Source: Paenibacillus plantarum
Lineage (GTDB): Bacteria; Bacillota; Bacilli; Paenibacillales; NBRC-103111
DNA: 64,000 bases
Direction: 5' to 3'
Assembly (NCBI RefSeq): GCF_013141695.1
Contig: NZ_WHNY01000074.1
Coordinates: 203,993 to 267,992, forward strand
The translations under genes were made by a program, and so were the position numbers. How positions within the stretch are numbered: position 1 is the stretch's first letter; every line of letters starts with the position of its first letter. Below the pieces are notes generated by a model. It was not told the DNA's origin. It worked only from the letters and a program-made list of their open reading frames with translations, and ran no database searches. Shown in pieces: positions 8,642-16,969 of this stretch.

Positions 8642-8670
8642 AGTTAAACCTACCACAGGTATTTTGTCAA
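8642..8670 (-). promoter_or_regulatory. Predicted serC promoter
   Basis: TTGACA (8665-8670) lies 17 bases before TTAACT (8642-8647) on the minus strand, just upstream of the T-box leader. The -35 is perfect and the -10 weak. Confidence 0.6.
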
Positions 8671-8728
8671 CTAGCATAACGACGACATCTTATATACATT
8701 TCAGTTTAAGTCTTCTTTTAAACGTCAC

Positions 8729-9184
8729 TTATTTATTACTTAGTTGTTCCGCCAAACCGATTAGAATTCCTTCATTTCCACGAATATAGCAGAGCCGATA
8801 CGAGTTCTCGTACTGAACCACTTCGCCAACAAGCTGAGCACCATGCTTAGTGACGAGTCTGGATACCATTTCGTCAATGTCTTCAACAGCGAACATGACG
8901 CGTAGATAACCGAGAGCATTTACAGGAGCAGTTCGGTGATCTGATATAGTAGGTGGGGTGAGAAATCGCGAAAGTTCTATTCGGCTGTGGCCATCTGGGG
9001 TAATCATCATAGCAATTTCTACACATTGTGAACCCAGACCTGTTACGCGACCAGCCCATTCACCTTCGACAGTAGCTCGCCCTTCAAGCTTCAAGCCAAT
9101 TTCCTCGAAGAAAGAGATTGCGTCATCAAGAGATTCTACAACGATGCCAACATTGTCCATTCTTAGTAATTTGTTTTTTTCCAT
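8729..9184 (-). CDS. VOC (glyoxalase/bleomycin-resistance) superfamily protein
   Basis: A 151-residue protein with two beta-alpha-beta-beta-beta modules. It begins with LLRMDNVGIVVESLDDAISFFEEIGL, the usual VOC opening, and later has PVNALGYLRVMFAVEDIDEMVSRL. Family members include glyoxalase I, fosfomycin resistance proteins and dioxygenases, binding a metal between the modules. Metal ligands are not fully obvious here and the substrate is unknown. It is a single gene with an AAGGAG ribosome binding site. Confidence 0.82.
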   Translation of the reverse strand: MEKNKLLRMDNVGIVVESLDDAISFFEEIGLKLEGRATVEGEWAGRVTGLGSQCVEIAMMITPDGHSRIELSRFLTPPTISDHRTAPVNALGYLRVMFAVEDIDEMVSRLVTKHGAQLVGEVVQYENSYRLCYIRGNEGILIGLAEQLSNK

Positions 9185-9259
9185 AGTTTTATCTCCTTAT
9201 GTGTACAATTTCATTACCTGATCAGCTTCATATTTATTCTATCCATATTACCAATTCCC

Positions 9260-9655
9260 TCAATGTCCTTTCAATAAATTATTTATGGCGTCTGTATATT
9301 CACCTTCAATTTTTTTGTACCTGCCACCCTCTTGAATCCCAATCTTATCCCTTGTAACCCACAACTCCATGGTATCTGAACCAACGCGTTTCTTAACTAC
9401 TAGTTTGAAATAAGGTGCTTCAATTTGTGAATCTGCTTTTGGGTCGGCTTTTTTTTGATGGCGAAATGACTTCTCTATAGAGTCAAATAATACATCTCTC
9501 GAATCATCTCTTGGTATTTCTATTACCTCTCCTAGCCCATTCTTCCCAGGTTTATATATCGTTATGGATGTTATATAGTTGTTGTTCGTCTTGAATACGA
9601 TAATTCCAATTAGAAGGACTGCTAAGCTTAAAATTAACCACCTTGATATCCTCAT
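9260..9655 (-). CDS. Hypothetical membrane-anchored protein
   Basis: A 131-residue protein with one N-terminal hydrophobic helix (residues about 5-23) and a hydrophilic outside domain rich in charged residues. The helix is probably a signal anchor. I do not recognise the family. A perfect AGGAGG site precedes the ATG, which supports that it is translated. It lies in the same direction as the small genes on either side, in a stretch of accessory genes. Confidence 0.6.
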   Translation of the reverse strand: MRISRWLILSLAVLLIGIIVFKTNNNYITSITIYKPGKNGLGEVIEIPRDDSRDVLFDSIEKSFRHQKKADPKADSQIEAPYFKLVVKKRVGSDTMELWVTRDKIGIQEGGRYKKIEGEYTDAINNLLKGH

Positions 9656-9703
9656 CGTAACCTCCTGATGGATTGAATATCCGATTAGAGCAGTTACACT
9701 ACT

Positions 9704-10216
9704 TCAACTCTGGTTTTGATATTTTATGATAATGAGATTAGAATTTTCTATTTTGTGAATGATTTCTATACTTGATCCTGATAACAATCTCACAGCAAAT
9801 TTGTTATTTTCCATATCACTATAGTCTTGAATTGTACCTTTATCTTTTAGCTTGTTTAACTCTTCCTGATAGAAGGATTTAAAATCACGTTCATTTACAT
9901 AGGTCAAATAAAACGGAGAACAAACATTTTGATTTCCTTTAAATACAGTTCTTTTAGGAAGAGGAATTGCCATATTTTTAAGTTCATCTTCATATTCACA
10001 TTCAAATATTTTACTTGGGAAAAAATAACTTTTTACATAGTTATTATAGTTTACATTCCAAAAGTAACATTGAATAATAATAAAAATGGGTATCGAGATC
10101 ATCAAGATAATTGATGGAACCTTTTTCCTTTTGGCTACTTTCACAATTACAATAAGAATAAGCAGTCCAATAATCATAGCAATTGTATATGGTATATATA
10201 GGATATTCCCAGCCAA
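9704..10216 (-). CDS. Hypothetical membrane protein with two N-terminal helices
   Basis: A 170-residue protein with two hydrophobic helices (about residues 8-26 and 34-53), then a hydrophilic outside domain containing two cysteines. The start is a TTG at 10214-10216 with GAGGTGA in front. That site falls inside the tail of the upstream 122-residue gene, so the two reading frames overlap by 43 bases. I do not recognise the family. The overlap with a gene that looks truncated suggests the pair was joined by a deletion. Confidence 0.55.
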   Translation of the reverse strand: MAGNILYIPYTIAMIIGLLILIVIVKVAKRKKVPSIILMISIPIFIIIQCYFWNVNYNNYVKSYFFPSKIFECEYEDELKNMAIPLPKRTVFKGNQNVCSPFYLTYVNERDFKSFYQEELNKLKDKGTIQDYSDMENNKFAVRLLSGSSIEIIHKIENSNLIIIKYQNQS

Positions 10217-10542
10217 ACAATCACCTCACGTATATATGTATTCGGTAATCTTACCAAGCTACCTTCATCGAACCACTCTAAGAGCCACGGACATTCTCCA
10301 ACAGTCATATAATGTGGATAGTTTCGAATAGGCTTTCCACCCTTTATTATAAAAAGTTCTCTTGCCTTTGCTTCAAGACTTCGTCGGATTGTTAGGTAGT
10401 CCACGGATCTTTTGCTTGCGAATCCTTTCTTCTGGAATCGAATATCGTTAAGTATTCTCTCCGCTTCCGATGGTTCTAAATCTGATAGATTTCGAAAAGG
10501 TCCTGTTGATTTATCAAAATAATGGTATAGGAAATTCATCAT
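10174..10542 (-). pseudogene. Probably truncated conserved hypothetical protein
   Basis: A 122-residue frame beginning MMNFLYHYFDKSTGPF, with the conserved-looking block KGGKPIRNYPHYMTVGECPWLLEW. From memory, proteins with this opening continue well past this point, at roughly 170-190 residues, with a further conserved C-terminal half. Here the similarity seems to stop after RLPNTYI, and the rest is read from DNA that encodes the next gene in another frame. A good ribosome binding site (GAGGT) precedes the start. The likely explanation is a 3' deletion. An intact short variant cannot be excluded. Confidence 0.5.
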
Positions 10543-10751
10543 TGCATTACCTCACAAAATGTAAATTATTACTCTATATAATCATATCACGATTCTGAAC
10601 GAGTCTGCCGATTGATACCAGTAACCTCGAACTGGTAAGCCGGAGATATGTGGGTGCAGCCGGATAAGCCGCCTTAGCTAGATTCTAAAGCTTGACTATG
10701 GAATTTATATTTGATACAACGAAGCTACGACTTAAGAAGGCGGTGTAATGG

Positions 10752-11840
10752 ATGGGGAAACCAATAACATTCAGCATTATCGGCGGTGCAGGCTTTCGCG
10801 CACAGTATTTTCTAAGAATTGCACAGGCTCTTCCAGAACAATTTTGTATTAGCGGAATGGTTATTCGTGACGAAGCCAAGGGAAGAGCGATGGAAGACTT
10901 ATGGAAAGTGACTACTTATCGGACACTGGATCAGCTCTTGGAAAATGAACAACCGGACTTTGTTGTACTATCCGTCAACGCATCCGCCGCTATCGATTAT
11001 ATGCTGCAGCTGGCGGAACGCGGAATTCCTGTACTTGCAGAGACACCTCCTGCACCTGATCTGGATGGTTTACTGCAGCTACATAACAAGCTTACCCGTC
11101 AAGGCGCGCGAATTCAAATTGCAGAACAATACCAATTCCATCCTATCCAAGAAGCCCGACATAAGATTATTAGGTCAGGACAATTAGGCAATGTTAATCA
11201 AGTGACCGTATCCATATCTCAGTTCTATCATGCAGTAAGCTTAATACGGAAAATGTTAGGTGTGCGCTTTGAAGATGTCCGTATTAGAGGAATGAAATTT
11301 GAATCCGATTGGGTCGCTGGGCCGAACCGAAGTGGTCCGCCAACAGAAGATAAATTAATCAAGTCAGAGAGAGATATAGCTTGGTTGGATTTTGATGGAA
11401 AACTGGGGATTTACGATTTCACTAAGGATCAGCATCGCTCATGGACCCGTTCAAACCATTTATGTATTAGGGGGGAACGGGGAGAAATATTTGATAATCG
11501 GATTAGCATACAAGATCCTTCCTGTACACAGATTCAAATGGAATTAAAGCGCATCAATAAAGGTGAGTATGAGAACGCGGAAGGCTATTTCCTTAAAGGA
11601 ATTATGGCGGGAGAACAATGGGTATATGAAAACCCCTTCATGCCTGCAAGGTTATATGACGATGAAATTGCTATTGCAGCCTGTTTAAAGAAGATGGCGG
11701 TTTATGCCGAGGGCGGACCCGGATTTTATGGTCTTCCAGAAGCTTCTCAGGACCACTATATCGGCATGCTGATTGAGCAGGCGATTAGAACCGGAGAGAC
11801 AGTAGTGTCAACTCGACAACCATGGGCTGATAACGAATAA
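10752..11840 (+). CDS. Gfo/Idh/MocA-family NAD(P)-dependent oxidoreductase
   Basis: A 362-residue cytoplasmic dehydrogenase. The N-terminal Rossmann fold carries FSIIGGAGFRAQYF (nucleotide loop), and the inositol dehydrogenase/glucose-fructose oxidoreductase layout follows. The usual EKP motif reads LAETPPAPDL here, so the canonical lysine is missing; this is an atypical member. Family members oxidise sugars, inositol or amino sugars. The start is ATG 10752 with AAGAAGGCGG upstream. It is a single gene ending in a clear terminator. Confidence 0.83.
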   Translation: MGKPITFSIIGGAGFRAQYFLRIAQALPEQFCISGMVIRDEAKGRAMEDLWKVTTYRTLDQLLENEQPDFVVLSVNASAAIDYMLQLAERGIPVLAETPPAPDLDGLLQLHNKLTRQGARIQIAEQYQFHPIQEARHKIIRSGQLGNVNQVTVSISQFYHAVSLIRKMLGVRFEDVRIRGMKFESDWVAGPNRSGPPTEDKLIKSERDIAWLDFDGKLGIYDFTKDQHRSWTRSNHLCIRGERGEIFDNRISIQDPSCTQIQMELKRINKGEYENAEGYFLKGIMAGEQWVYENPFMPARLYDDEIAIAACLKKMAVYAEGGPGFYGLPEASQDHYIGMLIEQAIRTGETVVSTRQPWADNE

Positions 11841-11844
11841 TTAG

Positions 11845-11876
11845 AAATGGCACCCCATTCGGGTGCCATTTCTTTT
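11845..11876 (+). terminator. Terminator of the Gfo/Idh/MocA gene
   Basis: AAATGGCACCC and GGGTGCCATTT form an 11-bp stem with a five-base loop, followed by CTTTT. It may also serve the convergent DUF1349 gene. Confidence 0.88.
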
Positions 11877-11888
11877 AATTGTATTCGA

Positions 11889-12497
11889 TTATTTTATATT
11901 TCTTACATCCACATTCGTATTAGGTAGAAGATGTAAGTAATCGAACTGTACTACACATCCATCACCAACTGGACTCTGGGCAACTACACCAACTTTTAAA
12001 CTATGGATATTACTCATTCCAAAATACCGCACTAATGCCCATTCATTACCATCAAGAGAGTAATGAAAAGCTAAACAATTATCATATCGAGATACTCTTA
12101 AGAAAGGGTTTGTATTCCCGACATAGTCGCCGATACAATCATCCGAAATATCTTTAGTTACAACACTAACAATGGATGGTCGACCTCTAAAATCCTCATA
12201 ACATAACTTGGCCCAATTATTCTCGTCAGCCATTACCATAAGGCAGCCGGAGTCATTCCGGTCACGTATGTCTACGCTAACCCGTGTGGTTAAAATGAAA
12301 TTTGTATCTGTTGTCGTATATAGGAATGGAGCAGAATTTTTTCTACTTTCCTGTGTTGGGTTATGGAAGAAGTCTGCACGAGGTGGAGCAGTGATCATAA
12401 GTGAATTTTGTTCAGAAAATTCCCATTCATGTGGTTCATTCATCCATTTAAGAGAAGTATTTAGACTCTTCCCCACGCAGTTATTAAAAAGACTCAT
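11889..12497 (-). CDS. DUF1349 domain protein
   Basis: A protein of about 202 residues with the DUF1349 beta-sandwich, a concanavalin-like fold. Typical phrases are PPRADFFHNPTQ near the N-terminus and YDNCLAFHYSLDGNEWALVRYFGM near the C-terminus. The start at 12497 (MSLFNNC) is chosen because family members begin this way; an ATG 24 bases earlier has no ribosome binding site. Function is unknown. Members are often found near carbohydrate genes, but here the neighbours are unrelated accessory genes. Confidence 0.75.
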   Translation of the reverse strand: MSLFNNCVGKSLNTSLKWMNEPHEWEFSEQNSLMITAPPRADFFHNPTQESRKNSAPFLYTTTDTNFILTTRVSVDIRDRNDSGCLMVMADENNWAKLCYEDFRGRPSIVSVVTKDISDDCIGDYVGNTNPFLRVSRYDNCLAFHYSLDGNEWALVRYFGMSNIHSLKVGVVAQSPVGDGCVVQFDYLHLLPNTNVDVRNIK

Positions 12498-12650
12498 ACC
12501 TAACCATCGCCACCCATCCATATCAGATATCTACCATAGTGTATATGTAGTGTGATTATTATAACAGAGGGGAAACTATTTTGTTCAAATCTCTTACTAC
12601 ATTTCTCCGTGTTACTCTAGTAGCTGCATAGAGTTGATCTGTCCACACCT

Positions 12651-13070
12651 CTACTCCTTGCTTCCCTCTTTACGTTGGAAACGGTCTTCTGCAATCGAAT
12701 GTGCTTCTACGATCAGTCTCTTTGTTATTTCAACATTATCTTCAATCGGATTAAGGATGCAGACAAAGTGCTGACGTGCATAGTGGGGATGTGGCAAAAA
12801 TACGTTGAGTATGGAATAGTCGATGTCTCTATCCGATGGGCAAGGGATGAGATTGTTGAACGTCTCTTTGCTCACTCCAATATTGAGGCGAAATACATCT
12901 TCCCGGTCAAGGTTGGACACATCGTCAAAGTCATTATCTGAATCAGCAATGGTTACAAACGGCAAGCGGTCATCCTTGCAGACAAAGAAGAACGAATAGC
13001 CGAAGTTGTCCACCCGCTGCACATTCGGCAGTTCCATTGTAAATGCTTCAAAAACTACTTGATTCATCAT
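12651..13070 (-). CDS. DUF6194-like protein
   Basis: A 139-residue soluble protein. The order FFFVCKDDRLPFVTIADSD, DREDVFRLNIGVSKETF, then HPHYARQHFVCILNP resembles DUF6194 proteins (recognised by pattern only). Function is unknown. A GGAGGGAAA ribosome binding site precedes tandem ATG codons. Confidence 0.6.
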   Translation of the reverse strand: MMNQVVFEAFTMELPNVQRVDNFGYSFFFVCKDDRLPFVTIADSDNDFDDVSNLDREDVFRLNIGVSKETFNNLIPCPSDRDIDYSILNVFLPHPHYARQHFVCILNPIEDNVEITKRLIVEAHSIAEDRFQRKEGSKE

Positions 13071-13155
13071 TTTCCCTCCAGAGTTTCAGATTTAAATGTA
13101 TATTTACCCACTTGAAGATTCTTCAATATCCGCTTTGTTGTGGATACACGTTAGC

Positions 13156-13680
13156 TTACTCCCTGTTGCTTGAAATAATATTCTGAAGTATTTCCTTGCT
13201 TTCTATATCCTTGGGTCTTGGCTTTCGCCCAATTTGCTCATAAACATTTTTTTCTTCGAGCAATTGAGATGGGCTTAATACATACGCGGAAATTCCATGC
13301 AGCGTGAATTCCTTTTTCTGAAGAGCATCTATTCTCCATTCCCATTCAGGTAAGCCATTCGGAGTAATCGCACCATCGAGAGCTCGATTTAAATACAGAA
13401 ATTGAATATCGATTTTGGCTTTAACAAAGTCCGTTTGCCTATCACTCACTGGGATCCTTTTATAACCTAATTCAATTAATTCCCTCTCTAGAATATCTCG
13501 ATGATGAACCCATGTTACTAAATCAAGATCTTCATGAGGGCGTGTAACCTCCCCCAATATGAAGTCTATGGCCCATCCTCCACGCAACCAGAAATGTCCA
13601 TTGAATTTTGCAAATATTGCATTCATCTCTTTAATCATATTTAACTGAGCTTGCGTTTGATCATTTTTATTTTGTGCCAT
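13156..13680 (-). CDS. Nucleotidyltransferase of the AadB/LnuA-like superfamily
   Basis: A 174-residue protein with the Pol-beta-type nucleotidyltransferase signature LRGGWAIDFILGEVTRPHEDLDL (metal-binding aspartates in EDLDL) and a second acidic strand in KAKIDIQFL. Family members adenylylate aminoglycosides or lincosamides, but many chromosomal copies are of unknown substrate. The HED-x-D arrangement and length fit this group. The ribosome binding site GGGGGA precedes the ATG. A resistance role is only an inference. Confidence 0.72.
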   Translation of the reverse strand: MAQNKNDQTQAQLNMIKEMNAIFAKFNGHFWLRGGWAIDFILGEVTRPHEDLDLVTWVHHRDILERELIELGYKRIPVSDRQTDFVKAKIDIQFLYLNRALDGAITPNGLPEWEWRIDALQKKEFTLHGISAYVLSPSQLLEEKNVYEQIGRKPRPKDIESKEILQNIISSNRE

Positions 13681-13766
13681 TTTGAGTCCCCCATAAATGA
13701 ACTATCGTTCCGTTAAGAGAACGAATTAACTTTTGAATTGCTGTTCAAATACTGATTCAGCAATCT

Positions 13767-14242
13767 CTAAAGCCTCAAAGTCACCATGAATAATAAATAG
13801 AAGATAACAGGTAATCCTATAGCAGATATTATCATCCACCCAAACCATTTAAAATGATGTCATCCACGTCTGATGTTCCGATGCCTAAAAGCCCCTGAGC
13901 AATTTCAACAGACAAACTCACAAAGCATATAAATAACAGATTGGCCTTTACTCTTTTGTCCTTTTTGAATAATGACAAATAAGTACCAAGAGGAATGAAA
14001 ATAATTATATTACCAACAACATTACTAAATGCGAATCTTCTAATTGTCGCAGAACCGCCAAGTACATACTCCTTTATACTATAAAAAGGAATAAGATTGA
14101 TTGACCTATGTATAGTCCTTTGACTATTAAACAACTCCAAAAGTGACATTCTGGATAAGAACAACAATTTAATTAAAAAAACGATGTAACCAATGAAAAC
14201 AACATATAAAAAGATTGTTTTAATTCGTTCTCGTTTATTCAT
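13767..14242 (-). pseudogene. VanZ-like membrane protein with a probable late frameshift
   Basis: A VanZ-family integral membrane protein. The helices, the INLIPFYSIKEY segment and VDDIILNGLGG are typical. The frame closes at 13832 right after DVDDIILNGLGG, where family members usually continue into a last helix. One frame over, the DNA reads on as MIISAIGLPVIFYLLFMVTLRL to a stop at 13767. Adding one base at the junction (about 13832-13836) would restore a full-length protein. The start at 14242 is chosen for the GGAGG in front of it. This is a real frameshift or a sequencing error. VanZ relatives are linked to glycopeptide tolerance, but the general function is unknown. Confidence 0.6.
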
Positions 14243-14278
14243 AATACCTCCGTATTTCATTTCACCTCTCAATAACAA

Positions 14279-14980
14279 TTACGTAGCATTTGATTCCTTT
14301 AGCTGATAATACAAACCACTCGAATCCGACCATTCCGCGAAAAGCACGCGCCCATGATCTGTAATTCCACTAAGCTGCAAAAGCTGCTCCACCCAATTCT
14401 TGTCTCGACCGAGGCGCTTCAATGTATCTTCATTGATGCTGCCGTTTTCAATGATGTAAGCGGGAAGGCTGACTGTGCTCTGTTGATCTTTGGCATTACC
14501 GCTGATCTTTTCTGGATCCTTCTGGAGCAGCACGCTGATGCTGCCGTTCGTCTCGAACAAGGCGTAGGCCACTTCGCGCAGTGAGAAAATATTATTTTCC
14601 CGAAGCAGCATGCCCAATTGGGCGAAATCGAGATTGTTGCGCTTCATCGCCTTGAAGTCAATCACACCGTCCCGGATAATCAGATCCGGCGTCCCCGCGG
14701 CATACCGGGAAAGTCTGGGGAATCGTGCGATAAACTTTTCCAACCCTAGCGCTAGAAGCGTCCAGATAATCAGAGCAAATAGTAGATGGCTAAGATGAAT
14801 GTCATCATCATAAATCGTATTACCGACGAGTTCACTGAGCATTAAAGAGGAAACGAAATCAAAGGCGGTCAATTGGGAGATCTCTTTTTTTCCCAGCAGC
14901 CTGGTCATGATCAAAAGTCCTACCAAAGCGACTGTAAGCTTGACACCGATACTTACATAAAGACTGGTATCCACCTTCAT
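14279..14980 (-). CDS. DUF421 membrane protein (YetF/YcaP family)
   Basis: A 233-residue protein with three N-terminal helices. The family segment RLLGKKEISQLTAFDFVSSLMLSELVGN comes next, followed by a cytoplasmic domain with PDLIIRDGVIDFKAMKRNNLD and QLGMLLRENN. These are standard DUF421 features, as in B. subtilis YetF, YdfS and YrbG, some of which are sporulation-expressed. The biochemical role is unknown. It overlaps or abuts the vanZ-like gene downstream and could be co-transcribed with it. Confidence 0.85.
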   Translation of the reverse strand: MKVDTSLYVSIGVKLTVALVGLLIMTRLLGKKEISQLTAFDFVSSLMLSELVGNTIYDDDIHLSHLLFALIIWTLLALGLEKFIARFPRLSRYAAGTPDLIIRDGVIDFKAMKRNNLDFAQLGMLLRENNIFSLREVAYALFETNGSISVLLQKDPEKISGNAKDQQSTVSLPAYIIENGSINEDTLKRLGRDKNWVEQLLQLSGITDHGRVLFAEWSDSSGLYYQLKESNAT

Positions 14981-15138
14981 CTTTCCCTTCGGAGTATATA
15001 TTCAATAGATTTATATAACAAATAATACCACATATTGAGAATTAACCTTATTAAAGTATGCTGACTATCTAAACACACACACTAGTTCTATGAGACGGGC
15101 ATATACTAGAGTAATACAGCTAGAAAGGGGGTATTCCC

Positions 15139-15393
15139 TTGACGCGATCCGATTCTTATTTAATTTGTAAAAAGTACCTCAACCGCGAAGTTACGATAAA
15201 AACGACACACGGCACTTACCGTGGCACGATTGTGAAAGTCGACGGCCACAAGGTCTATTTGAAACAAACACGCAATGGAAAGAAAGCACATATCTCGTTC
15301 CTGCCATTTCTTCTCCCATTAGTTCTGTTTGATCTCTTAGCCATTTTCCTGGTGGAATCTAGACCTTGTTCTCCGTTCAGACCCTTCCTCTAA
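15139..15393 (+). CDS. Small conserved protein with a C-terminal hydrophobic segment
   Basis: An 84-residue protein. The N-terminal half is basic and beta-rich (YLNREVTIKTTHGTYRGTIVKVDGHKVYL), resembling an Sm-like or SH3-like small barrel, and the C-terminal half has one hydrophobic helix (FLPFLLPLVLFDLLAIFLV). Similar short proteins occur in Paenibacillus and Bacillus, by recollection. TTG at 15139 is the start, with AAAGGGGG in front. Function is unknown; RNA or surface binding would be speculation. Confidence 0.65.
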   Translation: MTRSDSYLICKKYLNREVTIKTTHGTYRGTIVKVDGHKVYLKQTRNGKKAHISFLPFLLPLVLFDLLAIFLVESRPCSPFRPFL

Positions 15394-15396
15394 AAA

Positions 15397-15434
15397 AAAT
15401 GACCATCACAACAACATCCTGTGGTGGTCATTTC
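15397..15434. terminator. Bidirectional terminator
   Basis: AAATGACCATCACA and TGTGGTGGTCATTT form a 14-bp stem (one mismatch or wobble), with an A run on the left and TTTCTT on the right. It ends both the small plus-strand gene and the convergent acyl-CoA synthetase gene, whose last codons it overlaps. Confidence 0.85.
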
Positions 15435-16969
15435 TTATTCAACGCTTTTTTATCCAACTTCCCTAATGGGGTATAGGGCAAATGCTCGACGAAGCTGATC
15501 TCTTTGGGTAACTGAAATCGTGCCAATCTAGCGCGCAGCCAATTTAGGAGTTCGTCTTTCGTCATATCCGTACCAGCTACCAACTGAACCCACGCTTTCA
15601 ATCGCTGTCCAAAAAGCTCATCCGCTATCCCCATGACAGCTGCAGCCTCGATGAAGGGGTGTGTGAGCAAGATTTGTTCTACCTCGAACGGATACACATT
15701 CTCTCCCGCTGAAACAATCATACTGTCTACTCTTCCACGCAAAAAGTAATACCCCTTCTCATCCCGATAGCCCAAATCGCCTGTTTCGATCCATGCACTA
15801 ACTTTGTTTCGCATCGACCATCTGTTTCGAATACATATTTGACCAACGCTGCCGACCGGAGTTTCTACTTTCTGATCATCCATGATTTTCACATGAACAC
15901 CATTAATCTTTCTGCCAATCGTGTTGGCGGAATAGACCAAATCCTGCGGAACTGCAATGATATTCAAACCCGCTTCCGACGTGCCGTACAGATTGTACAG
16001 TACTTCTCCCAATTGACTTAGCGTCTCTTGAACCAATTTCGGATTGAGCTCAGCTCCGCCTGAAGCTATACAAGACAGCGAATTCAAATCGTCTGCGTTG
16101 GTTTTTAACATTTTATGAACCATTAAAGGAACTACCGTTACGATATCAACCTGATGCTCCCGAATCAATCGACAAGCTCTCTCTGCATCAAATCCGCGTT
16201 GAATGACTACTTTTTTGCCTAACGCGCAGAAAAGGAGCAACACCGCTACCCCATAACCATGATAAATAGGCGTCGCAATATAGGCTGTATGCTTGTTCAG
16301 GATTTGCAATCGGGTCAGGAATCCCGCAAAAGGATCCAAATAATTGAATAGCGATGGTTGATGCGCCGCTTCTTTGGCTTTGCCTGTTGTTCCACCTGTC
16401 AGCAGCACTAATTTCCCGGAGGACGCTCGGCGTTGTTTTCTTTGTTCATAAATAGTTGTAACAGCTAAGTTATTGATCGCAGATGAGGTAGGATGATAGC
16501 TGGGCAATTTGGCATTCGTGAACGTTGTTTGCTCAAGCAAAGCGCTTAGTTCGTCGTCATAAACCACAAGGTGAAAATCTTTACTTGCCAGAATCCCCTG
16601 TAATTGATCCTTACCCATTTCCGCATTCAGTAGATAGATATCCGCCCCTGTAAAAGAGACCGCATAGATGGCTTTCACCAAAGAAGCATGGTTTTTGCAC
16701 AAGAAACCTACTCTCTTACCGCCAGTAAGTTGGTATTCCTTCTCTAATTGAGCCGAAAGCTGTTTGGATTGTGCAAACAATTGACTATACGTCAAGGTCT
16801 CTTGCTCATCCGCTAACGCGATTTGGTCCCCATAGGTTCTAGCTGCAAATTGCAACAGAGCCATCAGATTGGTGCCCGATGCGTAGATGGCGGAGGCTAA
16901 CCGGAACAACGCGACCAACGAGAGCAGCCTAATTTGAACTAACACATAGATTAATTTAAACATCTTCAT
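15428..16969 (-). CDS. AMP-forming acyl-CoA synthetase (acid-thiol ligase family)
   Basis: A 513-residue adenylate-forming enzyme. The A3 motif is LVLLTGGTTGKAKEA, the A5 motif is YNLYGTSEAG, A7 and A8 are ETGDLGYRDEKGYYFLRGRVDSMIVSAGENVYP, and the catalytic A10 lysine is in TPLGKLDKKAL. It activates a carboxylic acid with ATP and probably loads it onto CoA. The N-terminus has a hydrophobic stretch (residues about 4-26) that may attach it to the membrane, which points to a fatty acid substrate. Its start overlaps the upstream SDR gene by 14 bases, so the two are translationally coupled and likely work in one pathway. Confidence 0.87.
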   Translation of the reverse strand: MKMFKLIYVLVQIRLLSLVALFRLASAIYASGTNLMALLQFAARTYGDQIALADEQETLTYSQLFAQSKQLSAQLEKEYQLTGGKRVGFLCKNHASLVKAIYAVSFTGADIYLLNAEMGKDQLQGILASKDFHLVVYDDELSALLEQTTFTNAKLPSYHPTSSAINNLAVTTIYEQRKQRRASSGKLVLLTGGTTGKAKEAAHQPSLFNYLDPFAGFLTRLQILNKHTAYIATPIYHGYGVAVLLLFCALGKKVVIQRGFDAERACRLIREHQVDIVTVVPLMVHKMLKTNADDLNSLSCIASGGAELNPKLVQETLSQLGEVLYNLYGTSEAGLNIIAVPQDLVYSANTIGRKINGVHVKIMDDQKVETPVGSVGQICIRNRWSMRNKVSAWIETGDLGYRDEKGYYFLRGRVDSMIVSAGENVYPFEVEQILLTHPFIEAAAVMGIADELFGQRLKAWVQLVAGTDMTKDELLNWLRARLARFQLPKEISFVEHLPYTPLGKLDKKALNKK

